Shown here one piece after another: positions 1 through 9,062 of a stretch of 64,000 nt of DNA. A program made the position numbers and the translations under genes. The notes below the pieces were generated by a model, which saw nothing but the letters and a program-made list of their open reading frames with translations, ran no database searches and was not told the DNA's origin. Source of the stretch: Hexactinellida sp. DTS-2022 (taxonomy: Eukaryota > Porifera > Hexactinellida); NCBI GenBank assembly GCA_028753945.1, contig JAPNXP010000011.1, forward strand, positions 4,278,001-4,342,000. Reading direction: 5' to 3'. Within the stretch, counting starts at the first letter, position 1; every line of letters begins with the position of its first letter.

Positions 1-2
1 GC

Positions 3-2357
3 AACCAAATACTATTATTAGCTTCTCTACTGAAAGCTCCAGAAAACACCACGTTAAGTACATGGGATAAATTCGTGAACAAAATATTTACATCAGTTCA
101 TGAATTCATCGACAAAGATCCCAATATTTCTCAAGGAACTGTGAAAGAAATAGTTAACTTCCTCTATTCTCTATACAAGATTGTTAATTATGAAATCGAA
201 TATATTGAAGCGAGATTGAGTAATACAGCAGAGAGAACCATCTCAGTGTTTGTCTTCGCGATTGCCTTCGCGTCTCTTTGGGAAACAAAAACAAAAAAGC
301 GATTAGAAAACAAATCAAAGACAGAAACTAAAAAGCTAAACTTGCTCCAGTACTTTTTGCAAAAAATTGAAAACAGAAAAATGGTCCGAGGTAAGTGGGA
401 TCGTAACAAAATGAGAGATAGTGATCAAAATATCTCAAAGAAATTTGCCAAAGACTTCTTGGGTGGCGTAGAGCGAAGAGTGGTAACAGGTCAACAGCAA
501 ACCATTGAAAATTATTTCAAAATGCGAAGAGGGGGATTATCACATGAGAGCATTTTCTTATCAGCAGATGATATCATAACAAAAGGACTCAGTACTTCAG
601 TCGGAGATTCAGAAATATTAAACAGCAGCAACTTCGTTGTTCAATTCATCTGTAATAGAAACGAATTAATAAGGAATATGTTCCAAAAACAATGGACTAT
701 ATTAGAAGATGAAATCTACACAGTAACTGCAAAAGAGATGAAGGATAAATTCACAAAACAAGTAGCAACTCTCAAAAATGTACTCGAAAAGTTAATTGAA
801 AATCTTTTAGAGAGGTGCTCTAAATCTGGGAGCGATTGCAGCGAGAGGAAGGCATTAGACTCAGATAGTAACTTTGAGTTAGCTGAAATGGGAAAATCTA
901 GAGAAGTTTGCAGAGAAAGTCCTTTCAAGGCAATGCTAACTTATTTACGGATGTACTTGGATCCCACAGTAAGCTCACAGGAATTTGAAACCTTTTTCAG
1001 CAAAATCTTCTTGGTGGATGAAATGAATATCAAAATTTCTGATACTTACATATTATGTGAAAAACAAATTGACCCATATAATGTCCTGGATGAAGATACC
1101 TTCAAGAAGTTATCAAATACCAAGATGTTTCATTCCGAAAACATATTCAATATCCATGAATACATTGCAAACTTTATTTCAGTTTTAACTGAGTACCAGT
1201 TCAACCTGGAAAGAGATAAGTTTGCAGAAATTATTATACCAATAAAAGAGGAATACGAAAAAGATGCCATCGGTTGTCCCTCTCAATGTCCCAGTTGTGG
1301 TAAACTCTGTGAAAGGGAGCTTCATCCAAACGATGGAAATTGTCAGATCAAAACAGGTCACCAAATTTGCTCTATGGGTGGTACAGTGTGGAATAGTGAT
1401 AAAGACAAAACTGCTGTACTGTTCATGTGTGACGACTATACGGATAACACTAGAGTTCTAATCCCCGGACAGACCATGAATTGGGGTGAGTTTAAAGAGA
1501 AGTGTGGCAACGAATGGGACTGGACCCTCCCCAAAGATGAGAAATACTTGGCGAAGCAACGGAACAATAGAGATAAAATGAAAAATATTTGGAACAAATT
1601 CGGGAAAGGAATCTTAAAATATTACTGGGATAAATTTGGAACAGAAATTAAATACATTCCTTATACTTCAGTTGAAGATGTTTACACAACTCAATTTTCA
1701 GTTAAATATAACATTTGCTTTGTTATCGATGGGACTGGTTCCATGCGTAGGGAGATTGAAAAAGCTCGAATTTCTGTTGGTCAGTTCATCAGCAAGTACA
1801 AGGAGAGAGGAACCGAATCTGAATTTAAAGTTGTTATCTATCGTGACCACTGCGATACGAATGTCATTGAAATGTTTCCAAATAACAACCAATTTACTCC
1901 ACAACACGAGACCATACAAACATTTCTTGAGGGAGTTAGAGCAGAAGGAGGAGGGGATTACCCAGAAGCTGTGTTAGACGGGTTAGCAACTGCAGTCACT
2001 CGCTGCAATTGGGAAAATATCTTGGGTACAAGAAATGTAATTATTCACATATATGATGCTCCCCCACATGGGAATTTTCCTAATTATGAATCACATAGCC
2101 CCCATAGCAATGAAGGAAACTGTTGCTGTTGCAATTATGGGAATCTGTGCCAATTTAATTGGGAAAGAGATGTATGGAGTAATTTTCAAAAGTTTGCAGT
2201 TCAGTATCATGGAATAAATACTGGAAGAAGTCTACCTGAGTTTGAAGAGACAATGAAATCCAAACTTGGAGAACTTTGTGGGGATTTTCAGAAGGTAGGC
2301 AGTGAAATAGTTAATGATGCAATTCTCCAGATCTTCATTGACTACGAAACTAAATAA
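3..2357 (+). CDS. vWA-domain protein with Cys-rich module, copy A (5' partial)
   Basis: The frame is open from base 3 to the stop at 2357 (784 codons). Comparison with copies B and C says about 184 more codons lie to the left, giving about 970 aa. Order: a long helical, charged N-terminal region; a Cys-rich module near 1,270-1,400 (CPSQCPSCGKLCE, then further Cys and His), which looks metal-binding; a von Willebrand A domain from about 1,705. The MIDAS motif DGTGS is at 1,728-1,742, followed by GGGDYPEAVLDGL and the IYDAPPHG strand, so all three metal-site loops are present. A Cys/His module directly before a vWA domain recalls the C-terminal halves of some large eukaryotic GTPase-related vWA proteins; that link is inference. 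No signal peptide is visible, so a cytosolic place is likely. Copy A is the only copy without a visible lesion. Its function is unknown. Confidence 0.85.
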   Translation, partial: NQILLLASLLKAPENTTLSTWDKFVNKIFTSVHEFIDKDPNISQGTVKEIVNFLYSLYKIVNYEIEYIEARLSNTAERTISVFVFAIAFASLWETKTKKRLENKSKTETKKLNLLQYFLQKIENRKMVRGKWDRNKMRDSDQNISKKFAKDFLGGVERRVVTGQQQTIENYFKMRRGGLSHESIFLSADDIITKGLSTSVGDSEILNSSNFVVQFICNRNELIRNMFQKQWTILEDEIYTVTAKEMKDKFTKQVATLKNVLEKLIENLLERCSKSGSDCSERKALDSDSNFELAEMGKSREVCRESPFKAMLTYLRMYLDPTVSSQEFETFFSKIFLVDEMNIKISDTYILCEKQIDPYNVLDEDTFKKLSNTKMFHSENIFNIHEYIANFISVLTEYQFNLERDKFAEIIIPIKEEYEKDAIGCPSQCPSCGKLCERELHPNDGNCQIKTGHQICSMGGTVWNSDKDKTAVLFMCDDYTDNTRVLIPGQTMNWGEFKEKCGNEWDWTLPKDEKYLAKQRNNRDKMKNIWNKFGKGILKYYWDKFGTEIKYIPYTSVEDVYTTQFSVKYNICFVIDGTGSMRREIEKARISVGQFISKYKERGTESEFKVVIYRDHCDTNVIEMFPNNNQFTPQHETIQTFLEGVRAEGGGDYPEAVLDGLATAVTRCNWENILGTRNVIIHIYDAPPHGNFPNYESHSPHSNEGNCCCCNYGNLCQFNWERDVWSNFQKFAVQYHGINTGRSLPEFEETMKSKLGELCGDFQKVGSEIVNDAILQIFIDYETK

Positions 2358-2535
2358 TTTTACTAAATCTATAGGTTAGAAAGTATTTAGGCACTAGGGT
2401 CAGATAACGTAGTATTTATTAATCGCTATATTCGATAGTAATTGAATTGAATAATTTTCGGGCTCTTTTGAGCTAATTACATAGATAAGTGGTGTATATT
2501 TCTATTTTTATATCTCCTTTATAGTTCCATATGTT

Positions 2536-2772
2536 TTATAGTTTTGGGTTGGGAATTCTGGAGTCGAAATTGCAGTCCAATTTAATCGACTTTGATTTGT
2601 ATATCAATGGTTTAGGAAAGTTGAAAACATAGGTATTAAACATGGTCTGACCATATTTGTGTGTTCTCCCAATGCAATAGACATCCGAGTTGGTATAAGA
2701 ACTTCGTAAATTAGCTCTCGTTAAGGCACTGGTTAATGCTGTAGAGTCTACCGCACAGATTGATTTCTTCAA
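2536..2772 (-). CDS. Conserved 78-codon ORF of unknown status (block A copy)
   Basis: A 78-aa ORF (MKKSICAVDSTALTSALTRA..., ending NPKL) faces the vWA gene tail to tail. It is present unbroken in blocks A, B (12,113-12,349) and C (26,659-26,895) with almost no change. This may only reflect recent duplication. An in-frame upstream reading and a possible acceptor (cctaataatgggccggattgaag side) would allow it to be a terminal exon. No domain recognised. Confidence 0.25.
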   Translation of the reverse strand: MKKSICAVDSTALTSALTRANLRSSYTNSDVYCIGRTHKYGQTMFNTYVFNFPKPLIYKSKSIKLDCNFDSRIPNPKL

Positions 2773-3490
2773 TCCGGCCCATTATTAGGAAATGTGAATT
2801 TTATATTGATGCGGTAATGAGTGTCGTACTTCTTTAGTTTACTCTCTTCTAACATTTCTGGCAATATCCAGCCCCCACCACGACTACATATCTGCTAATC
2901 ACGGTGTTAGGGCCAATAGGAATGAGAAGTTGCAGTAGTCGATTGTCTGCAAACATTCCTAGCTGATTATGTCGCTGCAGAGATTGTACCTTGAAGCATT
3001 GAAGAATCAGGCCAGAAAGAGCGTTTACATTTCACAAAGATGTAATAACTAGATGAAACTAGGTTGTGTTTGTATCTGATGATTATGTTACAATATACCA
3101 GGTAGAGTATGGAATTATGGGGAGGTGGCAGGTAAGGCGATAATTGTACCACTTGTTAATTGGTCCCTAAATATACTAGGTTTTTATACAATACTAATGA
3201 CATAGGCGTCGAACTTTCCAATTTTTCTGAAAATCTGGGGGGGGCAGCCAGAGAACAATTAAAAGACATTTATTTTATTTTGCAATTAATACGCAAAAAT
3301 CACGTATAAATAGTAAATAAATAACGTAAGTGAGATGTAAATTTACTGAGAAAGCTTTACTATGCAACTTGAAATTTTTGGCAAATTAAAAAGCTGTTTT
3401 CCTCCACTGTTTCAACTAATTTTCAACAGAAACGCCAGCTGAGGGGACGAAATCATACTTCCCAAACCTACAGGGATTTAAACATTTTTT

Positions 3491-3620
3491 TTAAATCCGG
3501 CCCTGGTCCCATTTGTTCCTATGTGTCCCTGAAGAGGGTTAGGAGATGGACTCTTCTCTGCTCGAGAGAGAGCATCAACCTATCTTTTGATTGGTTTATT
3601 GCTGTGGCTACGGGTTCGAC
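3491..3620 (-). pseudogene. TRIM coiled-coil fragment (block A)
   Basis: On the minus strand this reads the same short stretch (LSLEQRRVHLLTLFRDT then a stop) that begins the TRIM/NHL pseudogene at 18,420. It ends at a CAGGGCCGGATT terminus of a hAT-like element. The same fragment is in block B near 13,100-13,230. It is a piece of a TRIM/NHL locus carried in the duplicated unit, in the opposite orientation to the parent. Confidence 0.55.
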
Positions 3621-5011
3621 GAGTGGCACTGGGATTGGCTCAGGGAATTGCGTCGCCTTTTCAGATTATTAGAATTTTATTTGTGTTGGATGGATTATTT
3701 TAATTAGTTAGTTTCAGTTCTAAAATGCATCCTATTTATAGTTTCCATTGTATTACTAATCTCAATGCAAACTGCTTAGCGACCCAGTTAATATAAATAT
3801 AATCAAATGTCTCAGTGGTTTGTGTCGTGTCTCCTCTTCTATGAACTCTGATAGTGTGACACAATATTGGTTGTTGTCTGTTCGTGATGTTACAGTTCTG
3901 TGTACTTATGTCATACACGAGATTATTTGTAGATGTGAGGTGTTGTTGTTAATGTTTACTCGTTATATTATAGTTCACTGAAATTTCACTTTAGATGATG
4001 AATATGTGATGATATGTGTTATTTTCTCGTTCTATTTTTATCCTGGACACATTTTTCGAAAAGATAAAAATGTTTCTTAAAAAGTGTTCGGGCGGACAGT
4101 CTCTAAGCCTGGACGTTTTTTCCCGAAAATTTTATCACTAATCTGTCCCCTTGACGCTAATCACAGTCACTTGCGTGGATTTCATAGACTAGATGAATAC
4201 ACATTAGGGCATTTACACATGATAATGTAATCTTTATATGGAAGTGAAGTAAGAGATTGTGTTACCGGGAATTATATATGTTTTAACTTTCTATTCAATT
4301 CGAGCATACATCCATTGTCCAGTTCTCATTACTGAGTATTACAATGGATATAATTCGCTTTGGCTGTATTATACGTTCTCAAGTTATTAAGTACCATAGG
4401 CGTAAATTACCTGTGGAAATTTTTAATTCAATTTCGAACGTCAGCCAGTGGCAGTGGCGGCGCGAAGGAGGGGCCCCAAATCAATAAATTTCTACCAGAA
4501 TTTATACTTCTTGCATTTTAGAAGGGTGAAAATCCTCTTAATCACTTTTCCAGTAATCTGTAATCTGAACTCTCATGGAAAAATAAATTTCGTCGAATTA
4601 GCGAATGATCGTTTCTAGAGGACGAAAGTCTAACTGACCCATCCAGATCTAAATATATAAATGTACTTGTCTTGTGAGATATTTTGTTTAAATTTGGATA
4701 GTAGGCATTAAGATTTGAGTTTACAATTAAGTAAGTGCTGCTTATCTTTAAATTTATGCTGATAATTCTCAGGCCAAAAACAATCAAAACTAAATGTAAG
4801 GAACAATTATATTACACATCTGACCAGTTTAATTATACATACATATCTATTAGGTTGAGATCCTAAATAAAGTACTACGATTATACACAAAATAAAATAA
4901 TATACGTATATGTAGAGACATAAAATAGGCATCTATTTGTATCCTTTCAGGAGAGGCTGTTGTATATTATCGTAGTTGAATCTGTACACTAAATGGCGGC
5001 TGCGATACCTC

Positions 5012-6064
5012 TTAACACAGGCTACTATGAGTGGAGCTACAGTTGCACAAAATAGTGGGAGACTGTTTGAAATGGAATAGATAGCGACTGCAACTAAATC
5101 TATTGTTACCTTCGAACTTGAGATAATGCAAGAGAGAAATATTCGGGAGTGGGATATACTTGAATCCGTAAGTGTAGTCTAGCAAGCAGAATGAGTCGAA
5201 AAGCAGTGCAAATAATTGCAGAAAACAGAAGAGTGTTATAACAGCGATGAGAAGGAAAAGTGAAAGAAGTAGAAATTTATGGAAGATTCTGTAACATTCG
5301 AAGGCAGTGAATTGCTCCTTGTACAGAACTTTATTTGTAGAATGCAACTTAATCTCTCTCAAATTTGATCTCAGCACACGAGAGAGTATCCGGCTGTCTC
5401 TTAGCAGAACAAACCAGTCCGCAATAAGGAGAATTGGGAGTAGCAGTAACGAGAAGATGTAAGTGTAGATGGTGGAACATAAAGCGATTATTATACTCTG
5501 TACAGCTAGCCATATTAAATAGCTGAACAGAGTCCGTTTGAATGAATGATTGAGATACCTAGCGGCTAGATAGCGGGTTAGTATGCACATCAAGGAAAAT
5601 TGAAGCAAAATAAACAAAAATTCTACGTTATACATCATGATGTATATAAAGTTAAAGTACAAGTGTGCCAAATGATGATGAATATAGCAGTTTGTATATA
5701 GGGCTTGAATTTTGTTTCGTTTTGCATAGAACTTTGCATCCGAGTGAGGAAAAAGCAGAATATATATTCCCAACCAAACAAAAGTGCTGATCTCAACGCA
5801 AAGATACAATATTATTAGAACATACTTAACGATGTGAGTTTTCATGTTATAGAGTTTCCTCTGACGAGACAGGAACTGTACATCGCTGTAGATAGGATGG
5901 AGATCGGGTGCTCGCTTACAAACTCTGTAACTTAACACATACAACCATAAATATCTAATGGAATATCCCAGCCAGCCTAAATTCAAACAGATGGTAGTTG
6001 TGTAATTCGCAATTGTAATAAACTCTATTACAGTTTGAATGTATTCTTGACTAACTGTATGCAT
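5012..6064 (-). pseudogene. Multi-pass membrane protein, copy A, C-terminally frameshifted
   Basis: 350 codons from ATG at 6,064. It matches the intact copies at 33,738 and 35,647 up to the residues LHYLKFEG. There a short deletion (8 nt relative to copy D) shifts the frame, so the last membrane segment and the conserved tail (ending LLRGYK in the intact copies) are replaced by about 30 unrelated residues ending HSSLC. Copy B has the same lesion, so it predates the A/B duplication. The first six or so hydrophobic segments are kept and the promoter region is unchanged, so a truncated protein might still be made. Confidence 0.75.
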
Positions 6065-6094
6065 GGATTATTATAGTGAGTTATACAACCCCAA

Positions 6095-6102
6095 CTTATA
6101 TA
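6095..6102 (-). promoter_or_regulatory. TATA-like box of membrane gene copy A
   Basis: TATATAAG on the minus strand, about 31 bp before the ATG. The same octamer occurs at the same distance in all four copies, which suggests a very short 5' leader or a start slightly further downstream. Confidence 0.45.
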
Positions 6103-7071
6103 GCTTTGATTTGTATTGAGTGAGCTATATGATCTGTTCTAAATTAATCATATGGGTTTAGCAAGGATAATCTGGCTTAATATAAATACAATTTACTATT
6201 CAAATGACCTCAATCTTTATTATATTTAGCAGTAAGCAGAAGTTGTTAATTTATCCTCTGATATAATGTGAAATCAAAAGTGGAGAGAAACAGGATAATT
6301 ATGTTTGTACATCTCGTATTATCTTATTTATTCAGGAATGCACACGGCCAAATAATATTAGATATTTCATATATACAATGAAATGGGAGTTATTTCAAAG
6401 TAATAAATAGGAAAGCTAAACAGCATGTTGCATCATAATTGACAGGTATTTAATTAGCGGATTATTAGCAAGAAGCTCCATAATGGTAAAATATATAATA
6501 TAACTTCGAAATAGATAAACAGATATAATACATTCTTAGTTATTGCAATAAATTGAAGTAAACAATAGAGTGATACAACTCAATTAAAACAAAAAAGTTG
6601 TACGTTTAATTCATGAATAACTATGTATTATAGACTCAAAAGTGTGGAACCCTGGGTAAAAGCTGAAATTTTGACATTGCTAAAATGGAATGCGTGAATT
6701 TCATCCTCAATATTATAAACCTAGAAAGATATTTTTATCAGCAAAAGTTAAAGAAGCGATTAAGTTAATCTTCACGCTCTAAAAACGTGAGTAGGAATTT
6801 TGGTCCAAAAACTTGATGAGTGCCGAAAATTTGGTTTAAAACCTTCCATTCTCTTCAATCAATTCGGAACATACAAACGAATATACACACACAACATTGT
6901 GTTAAATATACTCATATCGAATCACATCTGAGGAGCTAAAATACCTGTTTATAGAATAACCCACTTAAAATAGTAATTTTATGCCTCTGAGCATCTTATT
7001 AAACGCATAACTATCACAATTATTGTAATATAGCATACAAACTTTACACCTACATATAATATGCACTAATG
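6103..7071. other. Intergenic DNA between membrane gene and galactosyltransferase, block A
   Basis: AT-rich, no gene seen. The stretch is shared with blocks C and D and, up to about 6,640, with block B. The site where the ribozyme-bearing element inserted in block B is empty here, at about 6,451-6,454 (TTAA). Confidence 0.7.
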
Positions 7072-8489
7072 TTAAGGCTTGAATTTGTCAAGTTTCGGTC
7101 CCTTCAGAAGATTTACCGGTTCTTCATGAAGCAGATCATTCAGTTCGATGTTTTCATTCTCATTCATGTAGTGAAATGATATTACATCTTCCGCACAGCA
7201 ATCTACACCTTCCATCACTGGGTATTTAGACATTTCGTAAGTCCAATCAGGCAGTTGTCCTTTGGGTGTTTGATAATGGTATCGGAATGAAAAGCAGTTG
7301 AAACGAAAACGCCCATTTTCATCTCTACTGTCTTCAGGATAAATCCCCATTCTATTTAGACACCGTCCGAATTCGTAATCCTCGACAATTCCATTCATTT
7401 GATCCTTGCATTTATCATCTAAACCTTCTATCAATATTTTAAGCGCTGCTCTACTAACGACGTAACCACCTCCTCCAGAGCAATAAATTTGATTGTTTAA
7501 CTTCCAAATTCGGCCGAAATAATGAGGCTCTGAGGAATTGTAATTAGACAGAAATTTGTACAAATTCTCAGTAACTACAAACGAATCATCATCTGCCTTC
7601 ATAAACCAGTCATAACTATCTCCGTACTCTGTGTACATATGACGAAATGCAAACATTGTTTTCTTCCAGAGTTGTTCACGAGATTCCTTTTCAACAGGAA
7701 AGATTAGAGTTGAGAAAGGCTGCAATTGAGAATCATTGCTTGTCACGTAAATAGTTTACCAAAATATTGACCCCATAACTCGTTTGCTAAAATAACCGAC
7801 CTTTTAATTTCTGGGTGTGTACAAACTCTATGGTTTGTACCATAGACTCCTTTAGATAAGGACTGGAACGTCGCGATCTCGGGGTTTTTAACTAGAGTCT
7901 GAGAGGCTCCAATTATAAAAATTGAAAAAGCATTAGGTTTCCGGTTTCCAAATGTGATTTTTGGCATATAGAGGTAACTTTTGGCACCCGTCAGCAAATT
8001 TTAGGTTTTCACTCAAAATTTCTCACACCTCGATAAGTTATGACGTCATTGTCACATTTCGAGAACCCTGAAAAGTCACTTAATCGCACATAATTCGCGC
8101 ACTCTAAGAGTTAAATATCTGAAAATTTAATAGAACATGCACTTTAATGATGCGGACACTTTGGTCACACCAGATCGCCACTATGCTAACTCATTATCGC
8201 ATGATGACGTAATCACTAAAATTTCACATTTTTAAATTTGACTATTTAGGCCTATTTACGCTTTATAATCATTGTTAGAAGTGTATAAACCATACACCAA
8301 CCGCATAACGGTTGGTGTGTGGTTGGGTTCTGCCGAAAAGCGACCTAGCAAGCGAGGCGCCCTAGTCTATATTGATATACTGTAGCATCAATCTATATAG
8401 ATACTAGCGTGCTTGCAAGGAATATTGTTGATTATAAGAATGACGAAGTTGAGGAGAAGCTTTGTGATGAAATCTTTCTTAACTTCCAT
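7072..8489 (-). pseudogene. C1GALT1-like galactosyltransferase, copy A, pseudogene
   Basis: The catalytic part (7,072-7,746) matches the intact copy at 37,815-38,807 nearly residue for residue, including the ADDDSF metal motif and the CCAEDVISFHY region. The start (ATG at 8,489, MEVKKDF...) is also kept. In between, the coding DNA for the membrane anchor and stem (about 160 bp in copy D) is replaced by about 585 bp of unrelated sequence (about 7,835-8,418), and one base is lost near 7,755 (FDKTIYVTSN in D becomes FGKLFT and a stop). Copy C has both lesions in the same form, so A and C share an ancestor that was already broken. Confidence 0.85.
7835..8418. repeat. Foreign segment inside galactosyltransferase copy A, hairpin-bearing repeat
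   Basis: Absent from intact copy D, present in C (about 31,391-31,975). It carries an imperfect hairpin (CTAGTCTATATTGAT against ATCAATCTATATAGATACTAG), a second hairpin CACCAACCG-CATAA-CGGTTGGTG (8,295-8,317), and GACGTCA motifs. A diverged relative lies at 24,150-24,560, with the same order of GCTTGCT(A/C)GGTCGCTT, a C/A-rich palindrome, and blocks such as AATGTGACAATGACGTC. It behaves as a dispersed repeat family of unknown class. Confidence 0.6.
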
Positions 8490-8531
8490 ACAGCTGAAAT
8501 TCCAAATATAATATATTGAATTATGGAATTA

Positions 8532-8637
8532 CAGTCAGCTCTGCTTAATTAATAGAGCCACCGGTTAACTTATTTCTCCGCTTAATCGGATCAAAGCAAC
8601 CTGGTCCCGAGGTGACTCTATTAAGCGGAGTTGACTG
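8532..8637. mobile_element. MITE, CAGTCAGCTC family (block A)
   Basis: A 106-bp element with terminal inverted repeats CAGTCAGCTCTGCTTAAT and ATTAAGCGGAGTTGACTG, inserted after TA. It is identical in place in block C (31,160-31,265) and absent at the matching position of block D (about 38,848), which gives a presence/absence marker. Confidence 0.75.
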
Positions 8638-8949
8638 CATTTAATTAATATAGACCAACCCCTTTTCTATTGTAATCTTCAGGCACTGGAAAGGATATTC
8701 TTTAACATCAAAATTCACTCTTAGAAAAACAGGTTTCTATATTGAAAGGTGTTGGCCGATTTATAGTACCTAGCCCTACCTAGTTAGAATAATTTAGATC
8801 CTAATTTAATTGAGGAAAATAAGTGCACTACTAATCATTTATCTATGGGTACTCACATAAGACCATTGACATCGGAAAATGACTTCGATATAAGCTGAAT
8901 TTTATAATGTAATTACATTGTGATAAAATTTTAACAAATATAAATACTA
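8638..8949. other. Spacer upstream of the vWA gene
   Basis: AT-rich DNA without a gene, shared with 30,848-31,159 and with about 38,860-39,160. Nothing else seen. Confidence 0.6.
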
Positions 8950-9062
8950 CAGTAGAATCTCGTTAGTACGAACAGGGTTAATACGAATTCCCGGATAAGA
9001 CGAACAAACAGTTCCACAAAAACAGTACCTACAATGACTATTCATTGCGTATTAATCCGGTT
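8950..9062. mobile_element. Half of a pogo/Tigger-like MITE overlapping the vWA gene start
   Basis: CAGTAGAATCTCGTTAGTACG begins the segment. It stays alignable to the complete MITE at 51,846-52,027 through GACGAACAAACAGTTCCACA and ATTC.A..G.GTATTA.TCCGGTTA, then stops. The ATG of the vWA reading frame (9,034) lies inside the MITE-like part. Copy C has the same structure (30,735-30,847). Confidence 0.7.

Larger units (their letters stand above)
2358..5011. other. Intergenic segment of block A, composite
   Basis: No convincing gene. From left to right: the 3' flank of the vWA gene; a conserved 78-codon ORF (2,536-2,772); a point near 3,205 where blocks A and B continue while block C stops; TE-like DNA with a G run near 3,240; an inverted TRIM fragment (about 3,500-3,620); DNA shared inverted with 17,520-18,513; a hAT-like terminus (CAGTGGCGGCGCGAAGGA) near 4,456; then AT-rich DNA downstream of the membrane gene. 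Confidence 0.6.
1..8949. repeat. Segmental duplication block A
   Basis: This block matches block B (8,950-16,890) in the same orientation at an offset of about 9.58-9.60 kb. It matches block C (26,237-35,107) inverted and block D (35,218-39,163) directly. Order: vWA gene (+), intergenic segment, membrane gene (-), galactosyltransferase pseudogene (-). Matches are near-identical over kilobases, including non-coding DNA, so the duplication is recent. The left boundary is outside the window. Confidence 0.9.

Noticed and set aside
1698-1919. Antisense frames over the vWA domain, present in all copies
   Set aside because: Shadow of the strongly constrained sense frame.
3070-3110. A CTGATGA box in block A (also 12,650 in block B) as a second hammerhead
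   Set aside because: No pairing for stem II and no GAAA partner; likewise the occurrences near 21,000 and 48,550.
3736-3918. 60-codon frame repeated in blocks A, B and at 18,101
   Set aside because: Its conservation is explained by the recent duplication of the DNA; no domain.
4542-4787. 81-codon minus-strand frame conserved in blocks A and B
   Set aside because: Same reason: duplicated non-coding DNA between genes. Block D carries only a partial, changed version.
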